A DNA stretch of 64,000 bases from Seonamhaeicola sediminis (GCF_004358095.2 NZ_SMZJ02000003.1:248001-312000), one strand, 5' to 3'. Counted from the first letter of the stretch, positions 19,027 to 28,016 are shown. A program made the numbers and translations. The notes: generated by a model from the letters alone, not told the origin.

Positions 19027-19647
19027 TTAAGCGTGTAGACCACATTCTCTATTGGCCAATGCTTTTGTTGGGTCAAAATATTTAAACTCGTTTGGTAAAT
19101 TATTCTCTTCTAAATAAGTATCTAATTTTTCATCAGACCAATAATAAAAAGGGCTTACTTTTAAAACACCATCAGCACTTAAACTAAAAATATCAATACT
19201 GTTTCTGAAGGCTGTTTGTCCTTTACGCAAGTTAGTAAACCATACTTTTGGCTTGTGAGCTTCCATAGCACGTTTAAAAGGCTCCAATTTAACTTGTTCT
19301 GTAAACAGTGCATGATTTGCATCATCTACACTAGGAATACCCATAACCACATCTCTATGGGCAGCGGTTTGTTTAGGAACATATAAAAAAACGTTTAGGC
19401 CTAATTCCTGAATAACCTGTTCTGCATGTTTGTAAGTGTTTGGAGTATTATACCCCGTATCACACCACACCACAGGAACATCTGAAACTTCTGTGCTTAC
19501 AGCATGCAAAATAGCTGCCTCATAGGGTCTGAAGTTTGTTGTAACCACTGCTTCATTACTCAGCTCAAATGCCTTTTTAATAATTTCACTTGGAGTAGCA
19601 TTTTTTAATGCCTTATTTAGTTGTTGTATTTGATTTTCAGTAAACAT
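19027..19647 (-). CDS. cysH: Phosphoadenylyl-sulfate reductase family protein, lacking Fe-S cysteines
   Basis: Reduces activated sulfate to sulfite with thioredoxin. In 206 residues, the catalytic cysteine is Cys202 in the C-terminal ECGLHA. The stretch WFTNLRKGQTAFR stands where APS reductases have a CC pair, and no CxxC precedes the ECGLH tail, so it should carry no 4Fe-4S cluster. By family rules that predicts PAPS as substrate. No APS kinase gene is in this operon or window, so either cysC is elsewhere or this enzyme uses APS without a cluster. It starts 11 bases after the DUF2061 gene. Confidence 0.9.
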   Translation of the reverse strand: MFTENQIQQLNKALKNATPSEIIKKAFELSNEAVVTTNFRPYEAAILHAVSTEVSDVPVVWCDTGYNTPNTYKHAEQVIQELGLNVFLYVPKQTAAHRDVVMGIPSVDDANHALFTEQVKLEPFKRAMEAHKPKVWFTNLRKGQTAFRNSIDIFSLSADGVLKVSPFYYWSDEKLDTYLEENNLPNEFKYFDPTKALANRECGLHA

Positions 19648-19658
19648 AAAATCTTAAT

Positions 19659-19916
19659 TTATTTTCCCCATTTAATAACATTCCACACGCGCTCGTGAAA
19701 AAAGTATAAAATTAGTTTTGTTACAAAATCTACAGAAGCAATGGATGCTGCTAATGATATTCTACCTGTAAGAATGTAAGAAACCACTAAGGTATCTAAC
19801 GTACCAACAACTCTCCAACTTAGCGCTTTAGCAACACTTCTAATTGGTTTTTCTCCAGAACTATCTTCTTTATAAGTAGATTTCTCTTTACTTTTTAATA
19901 ACATCTGCGCTATCAT
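19659..19916 (-). CDS. DUF2061 small membrane protein
   Basis: An 85-residue protein with a charged N-terminal 30 residues, then the DUF2061 signature KALSWRVVGTLDTLVVSYIL, a second hydrophobic helix (FVTKLILYFF) and HERVWN. Two membrane helices are expected. DUF2061 proteins are found in sulfate assimilation operons of Bacteroidota, sometimes fused to CysC. Their role is not established; aiding sulfate or sulfite handling at the membrane is only a guess. It is the first gene of the operon, about 40 nt from the predicted transcription start. Confidence 0.85.
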   Translation of the reverse strand: MIAQMLLKSKEKSTYKEDSSGEKPIRSVAKALSWRVVGTLDTLVVSYILTGRISLAASIASVDFVTKLILYFFHERVWNVIKWGK

Positions 19917-19959
19917 TTGTCTTTTTACTATATTAATCCTATCAATTTAATAGGGATTA

Positions 19960-19989
19960 CAAAAGTAATACTTTTTATTACAACACAAA
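19960..19989 (-). promoter_or_regulatory. Promoter of the sulfate assimilation operon
   Basis: Minus strand TTTG (19986-19989), 18 nt, then TACTTTTG (19960-19967) is a good match to the Bacteroidota promoter. The -7 element is embedded in a small dyad ATTAC-AAAA-GTAAT, a possible operator for the adjacent Rrf2 regulator. The predicted leader is about 40 nt. Confidence 0.65.
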
Positions 19990-20066
19990 GAGGATAAACA
20001 ACTTTTTAGAATAATGGAATATTTTAAGGGTAAAAGACCTAAAAAAAGTAGCTAAATGATTTATTT

Positions 20067-20486
20067 TTAGGAATCTTTCAAGGCTAAATCTTCTAAAGTA
20101 GTATTTCTCAGTACCTTTAATGTGCTATCTCGCACCTCTATCATTAACCTATGAACACTGCATTGATGTTCGTCTGGGCAATCATCACATTTTTCGTAAT
20201 AGTTTAAACTTACACAAGGCACCATAGCAATAGGGCCTTCTAAAACACGCATCACATCAGTCATTTTAACTGCCGATGGATGGCTACGTAAATAGTACCC
20301 ACCATGTTTGCCTTTTTTAGACCCAAGAATACCTGCTTTTCTTAAGGTAAGTAATATAGTTTCTAAAAATTTCTGTGGAATGCTTTCACTACCTGCTATT
20401 TCTCCAACACGAACTGGCATACCACTTTCACTCCTTGCAATAAAGGTTAAAGCTTTTAGTCCGTACTTGGTTTTTTTAGATAGCAT
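20067..20486 (-). CDS. Rrf2-family transcriptional regulator
   Basis: A 139-residue winged-helix regulator: MLSKKTKYGLKALTFIA opening, a recognition region around PQKFLETILLTLRKAGIL, and wing GSKKGKHGGYYL. The effector segment has four cysteines, Cys91, 100, 103 and 109, a pattern (C-x8-C-x2-C-x5-C) able to bind an Fe-S cluster as in IscR, NsrR or RirA. It lies directly upstream of, and in line with, the sulfate assimilation operon, with 150 bases and a promoter between. Control of cysteine/sulfate genes, as for CymR-type Rrf2 proteins, is the likely role. A long dyad in its own leader suggests autoregulation. Confidence 0.88.
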   Translation of the reverse strand: MLSKKTKYGLKALTFIARSESGMPVRVGEIAGSESIPQKFLETILLTLRKAGILGSKKGKHGGYYLRSHPSAVKMTDVMRVLEGPIAMVPCVSLNYYEKCDDCPDEHQCSVHRLMIEVRDSTLKVLRNTTLEDLALKDS

Positions 20487-20512
20487 GCTGCTAATATAAA
20501 TAATTTAATGAA

Positions 20513-20558
20513 TTGACACTAAGTCTATTTTTGCTTTTATGAACAGACTTAATGTCAA
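20513..20558. promoter_or_regulatory. Long inverted repeat upstream of the Rrf2 gene, candidate operator
   Basis: Arms of 14 bases, ttgacactaagtct (20513-20526) and agacttaatgtcaa (20545-20558), pair with one mismatch across an 18-base spacer. The dyad lies 27-72 bases before the Rrf2 ATG. Two half-sites separated by about two helical turns suit a dimeric or tetrameric regulator. It is not followed by a T-run and so is unlikely to be a terminator of hsp20, which has its own. Confidence 0.5.
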
Positions 20559-20624
20559 AAAATCCGTTTCACATAAACACCTCACGAATTTGTATTCAAC
20601 TAGATTTCAATCTAAACTACAGCA

Positions 20625-20657
20625 TTAAAAAAGCCTCTTTAAAAGAGGCCTTTTTAA
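20625..20657 (-). terminator. Intrinsic terminator after hsp20
   Basis: A stem built on GGCCTCTTTT/AAAGAGGCTT with flanking A and T runs begins a few bases after the Hsp20 stop at 20661. Read on the minus strand it ends in T-rich sequence, a typical Rho-independent terminator. Confidence 0.75.
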
Positions 20658-20660
20658 TTA

Positions 20661-21137
20661 CTAAGAAATAGTTATGGTTCTTGGAGGTTTTTGTTTAGCT
20701 TCCTCCTTTTTGGGAAGATGAACGCTTAAAATACCATCTTTATAAGTTGCCTTAATTTTAGATTCTTCAATATATTCAGGTAACGAGAATGTTCTCTTAA
20801 ATGAAGCATAACCGAACTCTTGTCGAATATGATTATCTTCTACATGTTCGTTCTCAGCATTTTTTTCTGAAGATATTGATAATACTTCGTTATCCAAATC
20901 TATTGTGAAATCTTCTTTTTTCATTCCGGGAACCGCCATATCCACATAAAAAGCATCAGCTGTTTCTCTAATATTAACCTTAGGTAAGGTCATTCCGGTA
21001 TTGTAATTAGACATCATAATAGACGGCAAATCTGAATTAAACATTCTATCTATCCAATTAGACCACGATGGGAAGTCTGCGTATCTATCTGATTTTGCTA
21101 AACTTCCATTTTTTTGAGTTGTTACTAGATTGCTCAT
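20661..21137 (-). CDS. Hsp20-family small heat shock protein
   Basis: A 158-residue ATP-independent holdase chaperone. The alpha-crystallin domain runs from about residue 50 to 145: VDMAVPGMKKEDFTIDLDNEVLSIS, FKRTFSLPEYIEESKIKATYKDGILSVHLPK in order, ending with the basic C-terminal KPPRTITIS, whose ITI matches the I-x-I/V motif used for oligomer assembly. It follows the divergent paralogue by 38 bases and is closed by a terminator, so the two probably form one transcript. Confidence 0.93.
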   Translation of the reverse strand: MSNLVTTQKNGSLAKSDRYADFPSWSNWIDRMFNSDLPSIMMSNYNTGMTLPKVNIRETADAFYVDMAVPGMKKEDFTIDLDNEVLSISSEKNAENEHVEDNHIRQEFGYASFKRTFSLPEYIEESKIKATYKDGILSVHLPKKEEAKQKPPRTITIS

Positions 21138-21175
21138 AATAAAAATTTTTAGTTAAACAAATAATTTATTTAAAA

Positions 21176-21559
21176 CTACGCCACACCTTCTAATACTTCA
21201 TCAGATAAGAATGACGTGGTGTTTTTTTCTGCTACTGAAATATATAAACCACCATCAACATATTGGGTATTTATTAATGTGTTAAAATAACTGTTAGGCA
21301 AAACCAAAAAACTTTCTACAAAAACAGGTTTCTTTTTAAAGACGCCATAACTTGTTTCAATTTTAGCTAACATTACTTTTAATGTTAATATGCCATTTGC
21401 AATATCAATGGCAAAGTTGTTAGGTTTTAATAATGGAGCTTTTATTCGTATTGTTAAAATACCTTCTTTTACATCCATTTTCAATTCGGTTAGTTTAAAA
21501 GATGCATTTTTAGAGGATTTAAAAACGCTTTCATTCTTATTAATCTTACTTAGTTCCAT
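21176..21559 (-). CDS. Divergent Hsp20-like (alpha-crystallin fold) protein
   Basis: A 127-residue protein that aligns by eye with the neighbouring Hsp20: IKAPLLKPNNFAIDIANGIL matches the chaperone's VPGMKKEDFTIDLDNEVL, and ESFLVLPNSYFNTLINTQ followed by YVDGGLYISV matches the SLPEYIEESKIKATYKDGILSV stretch. It lacks the long N-terminal arm and the C-terminal I-x-I motif. The ATG at 21559 is chosen; an upstream TTG would add only three residues. It is a duplicated, degenerated partner, possibly forming mixed oligomers with Hsp20. Confidence 0.7.
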   Translation of the reverse strand: MELSKINKNESVFKSSKNASFKLTELKMDVKEGILTIRIKAPLLKPNNFAIDIANGILTLKVMLAKIETSYGVFKKKPVFVESFLVLPNSYFNTLINTQYVDGGLYISVAEKNTTSFLSDEVLEGVA

Positions 21560-21958
21560 AATAAACAATTAATAATTAAACAAAAACTCTAATAATACTA
21601 AGGCAACATTTAATAATATTCTGAAAGTATACTTAAAAAAAGTAAACCAACGTAGAATAATATAGATTCACCTTAAAAGCACCTTATTAAAAACAAAAAA
21701 AATACCAAACTATTTTAGCTGGCATTTAGTTAAAAAACAACCCATGACAATGAAAAAATGACAGAAATTTTTAAAAAAGGCTTTATGAATAATGACAATT
21801 TTTCACAATTTATTTAATAAATATGTAAAAACTGTTTGCCTTTAGGTTTATCTCCTTAAACTACATATTCTTATAGATATCTTATGAGTTTATAGGTTAC
21901 TCCTATATAAAATCTATTGTGAATTTGTTTCTGCTAAAGAATATTATTAAAAGAAACA
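21560..21958. other. Non-coding stretch upstream of the Hsp20 pair
   Basis: No gene is supported in these 399 bases. They hold three ATGACA hexamers (21744, 21758, 21792). A weak minus-strand promoter is possible nearer the Hsp20-like gene: TTG, 18 nt, TACTTTCA within the aagtatactttc segment. No clear terminator for the gene ending at 21959 was found. Confidence 0.4.
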
Positions 21959-23134
21959 TTAACTATTTAAAGCCTGTTCTATATCCGCAATAATATCATC
22001 AATATGTTCTAAACCAAGCGAACAACGCACCATACCATCTGTAATACCTGCAGAAGCTTTTACCTCTGGTTCTACCTTAGCATGTGTTGTACTTGCAGGG
22101 TGTGTAACTATGGTTCTAGAATCTCCCAAATTAGCAGATAAAGAACACATCTTTATATTATCAAAGAAATTGCGTCCGCCTTCTAAACCACCTTCAACTT
22201 CAAAAGCTACAATATTACCTCCTAAGCGCATCTGCTTTTTAGCAATATCATACTTTGGATGTGACTTTAAAAACGGATATTTAACCCATTTTACCTTGGG
22301 GTGCTTTTCTAGATATTCAGCAAGCTTTATGGCATTTTCGCAATGTTTTTCAACCCGAATTGCTAAAGTCTCTAACGATTTTGAAAGCACCCACGCATTA
22401 AACGGACTCATAGCAGGTCCTGTTAATCTAGAGAACAGATAAATTTCTCTAATTAGCGCTTTACTTCCAACTGTAATTCCTCCAAGTACACGCCCTTGCC
22501 CGTCCATTAACTTAGTAGCTGAATGGATTACCAAATCTGCTCCATATTTTATGGGATTCTGTAAATACGGTGTTGCAAAACAATTATCAATCACCAATAA
22601 CAAATTATGCCTTTTACAGATAGTGCTTAAAAACTCTAAGTCTAAAACATCAACACCCGGATTAGTTGGGGTTTCAGCATAAATAAACTTGGTGTTTGGT
22701 TTAATTAAACGTTCAACCGTTTCAACTTCATTAATATTGAAATAAGAACATTCAATATTCCATTTAGGAAAGTATTTGGTAAACAATCCATGTGTTGCAC
22801 CGAATACCGAACTACAAGACACAACATGATCACCAGCATTTAAAAACGTTGCAAATGTTGAGAACACAGCTGCCATACCACTTGCAAAAGCAAAACCAGA
22901 TTCAGCACCTTCCATCTTGCAAACCTTATCTACAAATTCATTTACATTAGGGTTGCTATACCTGCTATATAAATCGCGTTGCTTTTCTTCTGCAAAGGAC
23001 GCTCTCATTTCCTCTGCATCATCAAATACAAATCCTGAGGTTAAATACAAAGGCACCGAATGTTCTGAATATTGTGTAGTTCCAGATTGTGTGCGTACTG
23101 CTTCCGTTTCAAAATGTTTTTTCTCTTTGCTCAT
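21959..23134 (-). CDS. metZ: Cys/Met-metabolism PLP enzyme, probable O-succinylhomoserine sulfhydrylase
   Basis: A 391-residue trans-sulfuration family enzyme. The PLP lysine is in HSATKLMDGQGR (about residue 207), the phosphate-binding ASGMAAVFSTF region is near 85, and SANLGDSRTIVTHPASTTH is the family C-terminal motif. The VLGGITVG region and overall pattern favour homocysteine synthase of the MetZ type, using sulfide and an O-acylhomoserine. Cystathionine gamma-synthase/lyase activity cannot be ruled out by eye. It is third in the SAM-riboswitch operon, 76 bases after the fusion gene. Confidence 0.82.
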   Translation of the reverse strand: MSKEKKHFETEAVRTQSGTTQYSEHSVPLYLTSGFVFDDAEEMRASFAEEKQRDLYSRYSNPNVNEFVDKVCKMEGAESGFAFASGMAAVFSTFATFLNAGDHVVSCSSVFGATHGLFTKYFPKWNIECSYFNINEVETVERLIKPNTKFIYAETPTNPGVDVLDLEFLSTICKRHNLLLVIDNCFATPYLQNPIKYGADLVIHSATKLMDGQGRVLGGITVGSKALIREIYLFSRLTGPAMSPFNAWVLSKSLETLAIRVEKHCENAIKLAEYLEKHPKVKWVKYPFLKSHPKYDIAKKQMRLGGNIVAFEVEGGLEGGRNFFDNIKMCSLSANLGDSRTIVTHPASTTHAKVEPEVKASAGITDGMVRCSLGLEHIDDIIADIEQALNS

Positions 23135-23210
23135 CTCCTTTTCTTATAGGCCTCTACTCCTTTTTAACCTTTTATTTATTCCAATAGAAATTCGGAATGA
23201 CTACTTTTTA

Positions 23211-26200
23211 TTAGTTTATATGTTTGCTCAACCTTAAAATATCTCCAAAAACACCACGTGCAGTAACTTCTGCGCCTGCACCAGCGCCTTGAATTACAAT
23301 TGGCTGTTCTCCGTAACTTTCTGTAAATATTTCAAAAATAGCATCTGAACCTTTTACATGACCCAAAGTACTATCTTCTGGGATTGATACTAATTTCACT
23401 TCTAAATTACCTTTGTCTTGTGATAGATCTCCTGATAAATCACCCACGTAACGAAGCACATGACCTGGTTCTTGATTTTCCTTTATTTTCTGGTATTTTT
23501 CATCTAAAACCTCTAGCTTATTTAAAAAGTCTGTAACCGAAATATCACGATAAGCTTCTGGAATTAAATTTAAAACTTCTACATCCTCAAACTCATTCTG
23601 TAAATCCAGTTCTCTGGCTAAAATCAATAACTTTCTAGCTACATCATTCCCTGAAAAATCCTCACGTGGATCGGGTTCTGTAAAACCTTTATCAATAGTC
23701 TCTTGAACAATTACACTAAACGGTTTATCCTGCACCGAAAAATTATTGAATAAATAACTTAATGTTCCTGAAAAAACTCCTCTGATACGCGTGATGTTTT
23801 CTCCAGATTCATGCAGTAACTTAATAGTATCTATTAAAGGCAACCCAGCACCAACAGTTGTTTCATAAAGGTACTGTTTATTATTCACTTTCAGTTGCTC
23901 TCGTAATTCTCTATAAAAATTATGTGAGATGGTATTGGCTATTTTATTACTGGATACTAAATCAAAACCAGCTTCTATTAAAGGCTCATAGTTTTTATAA
24001 AATACATCACTTGCTGTATTATCTACTGCTATTAAGTTTTCTAAATGATGGTTCTTTGCAAAGGTTATAATATCTTCAATAGAACTATCTAATAGACTTG
24101 ATGCAATTGCTTCTTTCCATTGCGTATTGACTCCATTTTTATCTAAAATAAGTTTAGTTGAATTAGCAATAGCAAACACATTTAAATTAATACCTTTTCG
24201 TTTTTCAATATCGTCTTTAGACTTTAAAATCTGATTAATTAAAGCAGCTCCAACACCACCGTGTCCGAAAATGGCAATATTTATCTTCTTAGAAATTCCG
24301 AAAACTTCCCCATGAATAACGTTTAATGCTTTGTGAAGCTCTGTTTTATTCACTACCAAACTTACATTTTTCCCAGTAACTGTATTATTAAAAAGTAACG
24401 GGGTAATTTGATTTTTTATTAGCGCATTAAACGGTTTATGGAACGAACTTAATTCAATACCAACTATTGAGATAACAGCCACATTTTCATTGACACTAAT
24501 AGCATTTACATCTTGAGAATGAAAATCATTTTTAAATTCTCGTTGTAAGGTAGCTACAGCTTGTGCTGCCTGATCTGCATCAATAATTAACCCGATACCT
24601 CTCTCTGAAGAACCCTGTGACACAATACTCACACTAATGCCTGCATTTCCTAATGCCCCAAATATTCTAGCATCAACACCTATTTTCCCTAATAAACCAC
24701 GCCCCTCTAAATTCAATAAAGCCACATTATCTAACACAGAAAGCGAGGTGACTTCTTTGGCACTTGGTTTTGCAGTAATCAACGTGCCTTCGTCGTCAGG
24801 GTTGAAAGTATTCAAAATCCGAAGATTAATATTCTTCTCCACCAACGGAATAATAGTTTTTGCGTGTAATACAGATGCTCCAAAATTTGCCAATTCATTA
24901 GCCTCACTAAATGATAATTCTCTAATCTGTTTGGCATCGGGAACTAAATTAGGATCAGCAGTATAAATACCACTTACATGGGTGTAATTTTGCAACTCTT
25001 CGGCTTCTAAAAAATTTGCCAATAAAGCCGCCGTATAATTACTTCCGTTTCTACCTAAAGTAGTTGTTTCATTCTTTAAATTTGAAGCTATAAAACCTGT
25101 AATTACATTAACCACACCATTATTTCTTTTGAAATAATTCTCTACATTTTCTCTAGATAATTTAGAGAGTGGTTGCGCATTACCAAAAGATTCATCAGTT
25201 TTAATTAATTCTCTAGAATCTACAGCTCTAGCTTCAATACTATGTTCATTTAGTAAATTAGTAATAAGTTTAACAGAAAGTAATTCTCCCTGTGCTAAAA
25301 TATTATCCTTAGTTTTTTTACTGAAATCACGTAACAAACTAACACCCTCCAAAAGTTTATCTAGAACTTCAAACTCTTTTGAAAAATCAGTAGACATTGA
25401 AGGCTGTAACTGATAAGCTTTAAAAACTTCTAAATCCTCTTTATAGGGCTTTCCTTCTAAAGCTTTATTCAATATAGCTTCTAAATCATCTGTTGCCGAA
25501 CCCCTTGCGGAAACCACCACAGTAATGCGTTCACCAGATTCTACCTTATTTTTTATTATAGATAGTACCGTTTTCAGACCTACTCCATTAGCTAGCGATT
25601 TACCTCCAAACTTTAAAACTTTGATTGGTTTTCTTTTTGAATTAGGCACAAATATCCCTTCAACTATTTTTTCAAGTTGGTTATATTCCATCAAAAATGC
25701 ATCATGCCCGTGTACTGAATGTATCTCGCTATAAGTTACGTTAGGGTGTGATAAAGCCAACTGTTTATGTGTTTCTCTATTTTCTTCGGCTGTAAAAAAC
25801 AAATCAGAATCTACACCAACAATATGTATTTTAGCTTCAATATTCTCTAAAACATTAAAGTTTGAAGCCCTATCTTTAGTCACATCTATGGTCTTTAGGA
25901 GTTGATTCATCAATTTATAGGCAGACAATTGGAATCGTTCTTGCAATTTTTTACCATGATGTAATAGCCAACTTTCTACATTGAAAATTTCTAAATCTTC
26001 GTTTTTTGTTCGTTGAAAACGTGCTTTAAAAGACTCTGGCGTACGATAACACAGCATAGCATGCATTCTAGCATCATGAACTGGATTTTTTGAATTCAAT
26101 AAGAATTGCTCTTGAATTTGGCAATTGGCAATTAACCAATCTGTAGACTTCCAATCAGTTGCCACCACAATTAAATGCTCTGTAAAATTAGGTTGTAAAA

Positions 26201-26609
26201 CAGCCATTTCCCAAGCAATACCACCTCCTAAAGACCCCCCTATAGTGGCAAAAACCTTGTCTATGTTTAATCTTTTTATGCCTTCTAGAAAGATTTGAGC
26301 AACATCACGAGCAATAAAGTCTTTGTAGTTATCAATCACAAAACCATCAAACCCGTTACCCGGAATATTAAATGCTAAAACAGAATAAAGCTTAGTATCA
26401 ATAACCTTATCGTGTCCTATTAAATCTTTCCACCAACCCGTTTCTCCAGCAACATTACTATTTCCTGTAAGAGCGTGATTTACTAATACAACAGGAGCCG
26501 TTCCTAATGCCTGCCCAAACACCTGATAACTTAATTTAATCTCAGGGTTAGACACACCACTTACGGTTGTGTAATTCTTGATTATGATATGTTGTAAGGT
26601 GTTTTTCAA
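23211..26609 (-). CDS. Triple fusion: homoserine O-acyltransferase, aspartokinase, homoserine dehydrogenase
   Basis: An 1,132-residue polyprotein. Residues 1-325 are a MetX-type alpha/beta hydrolase with nucleophile Ser126 in GGSLGGG, Asp267 or Asp269 in VGVDSDLF, and His302 in HGHDAF. From about 328 an aspartokinase begins (KVLKFGGKSLANG), followed by ACT-type regulatory repeats (LEGRGLLGKIGVDARIF). From about 785 a homoserine dehydrogenase follows (INIAIFGHGGVGAALINQI, GAGLPLIDTIK, KGFTEPDPREDFSGNDVARK). One chain thus catalyses steps 1 and 3 of the aspartate pathway and activates homoserine for methionine. It lies 14 bases after metY. The ThrA part with an N-terminal hydrolase is known in Flavobacteriia; the acetyl versus succinyl choice is not decided here. 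Confidence 0.9.
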   Translation of the reverse strand: MKNTLQHIIIKNYTTVSGVSNPEIKLSYQVFGQALGTAPVVLVNHALTGNSNVAGETGWWKDLIGHDKVIDTKLYSVLAFNIPGNGFDGFVIDNYKDFIARDVAQIFLEGIKRLNIDKVFATIGGSLGGGIAWEMAVLQPNFTEHLIVVATDWKSTDWLIANCQIQEQFLLNSKNPVHDARMHAMLCYRTPESFKARFQRTKNEDLEIFNVESWLLHHGKKLQERFQLSAYKLMNQLLKTIDVTKDRASNFNVLENIEAKIHIVGVDSDLFFTAEENRETHKQLALSHPNVTYSEIHSVHGHDAFLMEYNQLEKIVEGIFVPNSKRKPIKVLKFGGKSLANGVGLKTVLSIIKNKVESGERITVVVSARGSATDDLEAILNKALEGKPYKEDLEVFKAYQLQPSMSTDFSKEFEVLDKLLEGVSLLRDFSKKTKDNILAQGELLSVKLITNLLNEHSIEARAVDSRELIKTDESFGNAQPLSKLSRENVENYFKRNNGVVNVITGFIASNLKNETTTLGRNGSNYTAALLANFLEAEELQNYTHVSGIYTADPNLVPDAKQIRELSFSEANELANFGASVLHAKTIIPLVEKNINLRILNTFNPDDEGTLITAKPSAKEVTSLSVLDNVALLNLEGRGLLGKIGVDARIFGALGNAGISVSIVSQGSSERGIGLIIDADQAAQAVATLQREFKNDFHSQDVNAISVNENVAVISIVGIELSSFHKPFNALIKNQITPLLFNNTVTGKNVSLVVNKTELHKALNVIHGEVFGISKKINIAIFGHGGVGAALINQILKSKDDIEKRKGINLNVFAIANSTKLILDKNGVNTQWKEAIASSLLDSSIEDIITFAKNHHLENLIAVDNTASDVFYKNYEPLIEAGFDLVSSNKIANTISHNFYRELREQLKVNNKQYLYETTVGAGLPLIDTIKLLHESGENITRIRGVFSGTLSYLFNNFSVQDKPFSVIVQETIDKGFTEPDPREDFSGNDVARKLLILARELDLQNEFEDVEVLNLIPEAYRDISVTDFLNKLEVLDEKYQKIKENQEPGHVLRYVGDLSGDLSQDKGNLEVKLVSIPEDSTLGHVKGSDAIFEIFTESYGEQPIVIQGAGAGAEVTARGVFGDILRLSKHIN

Positions 26610-26623
26610 GTCTCGTATTTCTT

Positions 26624-27898
26624 TTATATTTCTGAAAAAACTGCTTTTAAATCGGCTTTTAAATCTTCAATATCCTCAATACCCACAGACAATCTAATTA
26701 AATCTGGTGTTACACCAGCAGAAGCTTGTTCTTCTTCGTTTAACTGTTGATGGGTTGTACTAGAAGGATGAATTATCAATGACTTTGTATCCCCAATATT
26801 AGCTAGTAACGAGAAAAGTTTTGTTTTATCTGCAATGGTTTTAGCAGCTTCAAAACCTCCTTTGGCTCCAAAAGTAACAATTCCACTTTGGCCATTGGGT
26901 AAATATTTATCTGCTAAAGTTTTGTATTTACTACTCTCTAACCCTGGGTAATTTACCCAAGCTACTTCTGGTTGATCCTCCAACCATTTTGCCAACTCAA
27001 GGGCATTTTCACTGTGCTGTTTAATTCTTATAGGCAATGTTTCTAGTCCTTGTAGGATATTAAAAGCATTGGTTGGACTTAATGCACCGCCAAAATCACG
27101 TAACCCTTCTAAAATTAACTTAAATGTATATGAAGCAGCTCCTAGAGTTTCGTAATACTTTAGTCCGTGATACCCTGCTGATGGCTCTGTGAACTCAGGA
27201 AACTTTCCATTAGACCAATCAAAAGTTCCTGCATCAATAATAGCGCCACCTAAGGATGTTCCTTGACCACCAATATATTTGGTTAATGAATGAATAACAA
27301 TGTTTGCACCATGTTTAATTGGATTTAACAAAGCAGGAGTAGCCACAGTGTTGTCAACAATAAAAGGAACTCCAGCTGCCTTTGAATGTTCAGCAATGGC
27401 TTCTAAATCTAGTACATCTAATTTTGGATTTCCTAGAGACTCTACAAAAAAAGCTCTCGTATTATCTTGAACCGCCTTAGCAAAATTATCAGGGTTTGAT
27501 GCATCAACAAACGTTGTTGTAATACCTAATCTAGGCAATGTTACACTCAACAAGTTGTATGTACCTCCATACAAACTACTTGATGCTACTATATGATCTC
27601 CCGATTTTAAAAGCGTTAAAAGTCCTGTTGAAATAGCAGCAGTTCCAGAAGCAAACACAACAGCTCCAATACCACCTTCTACTGAAGCCAGACGCTCTTG
27701 TAATATTTGGTTTGTTGGATTGTTTAATCTGGTGTAAATAAAGCCTAATTCTTGTAATGAAAACAGGTTAGCTGCATGCTCAGAATCATTAAATACGTAA
27801 GAGGTAGTTTGATAAATAGGTACCGCTCTTGTTCCTCCAGTTGCTTTAACATCATGGCCTGCGTGTAATGCGTTTGTTGCTAATTTTTGATCACTCAT
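26624..27898 (-). CDS. metY: O-acetylhomoserine sulfhydrylase
   Basis: PLP enzyme that joins sulfide to O-acetylhomoserine to form homocysteine. The 424-residue length fits MetY, which is longer than CGS/MetZ. Key segments are NALHAGHD at the N-terminus, YTRLNNPTNQILQERLA, the PLP lysine in HSLTKYIGGQGTSLGG (about residue 207) and NIGDTKSLIIHPSSTTHQQL. It is the first gene behind the second SAM-I riboswitch. Confidence 0.93.
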   Translation of the reverse strand: MSDQKLATNALHAGHDVKATGGTRAVPIYQTTSYVFNDSEHAANLFSLQELGFIYTRLNNPTNQILQERLASVEGGIGAVVFASGTAAISTGLLTLLKSGDHIVASSSLYGGTYNLLSVTLPRLGITTTFVDASNPDNFAKAVQDNTRAFFVESLGNPKLDVLDLEAIAEHSKAAGVPFIVDNTVATPALLNPIKHGANIVIHSLTKYIGGQGTSLGGAIIDAGTFDWSNGKFPEFTEPSAGYHGLKYYETLGAASYTFKLILEGLRDFGGALSPTNAFNILQGLETLPIRIKQHSENALELAKWLEDQPEVAWVNYPGLESSKYKTLADKYLPNGQSGIVTFGAKGGFEAAKTIADKTKLFSLLANIGDTKSLIIHPSSTTHQQLNEEEQASAGVTPDLIRLSVGIEDIEDLKADLKAVFSEI

Positions 27899-28016
27899 TT
27901 TCTAATTTCTTTTTTCGGTTAATAAAATAATCAATAGTCAAAATACGCTAAAAATAACGTACTAGTGTAGAAAAATGTTATGAAGAATTTTAAATTACAG
28001 GAAGTAATTTCGTTCC

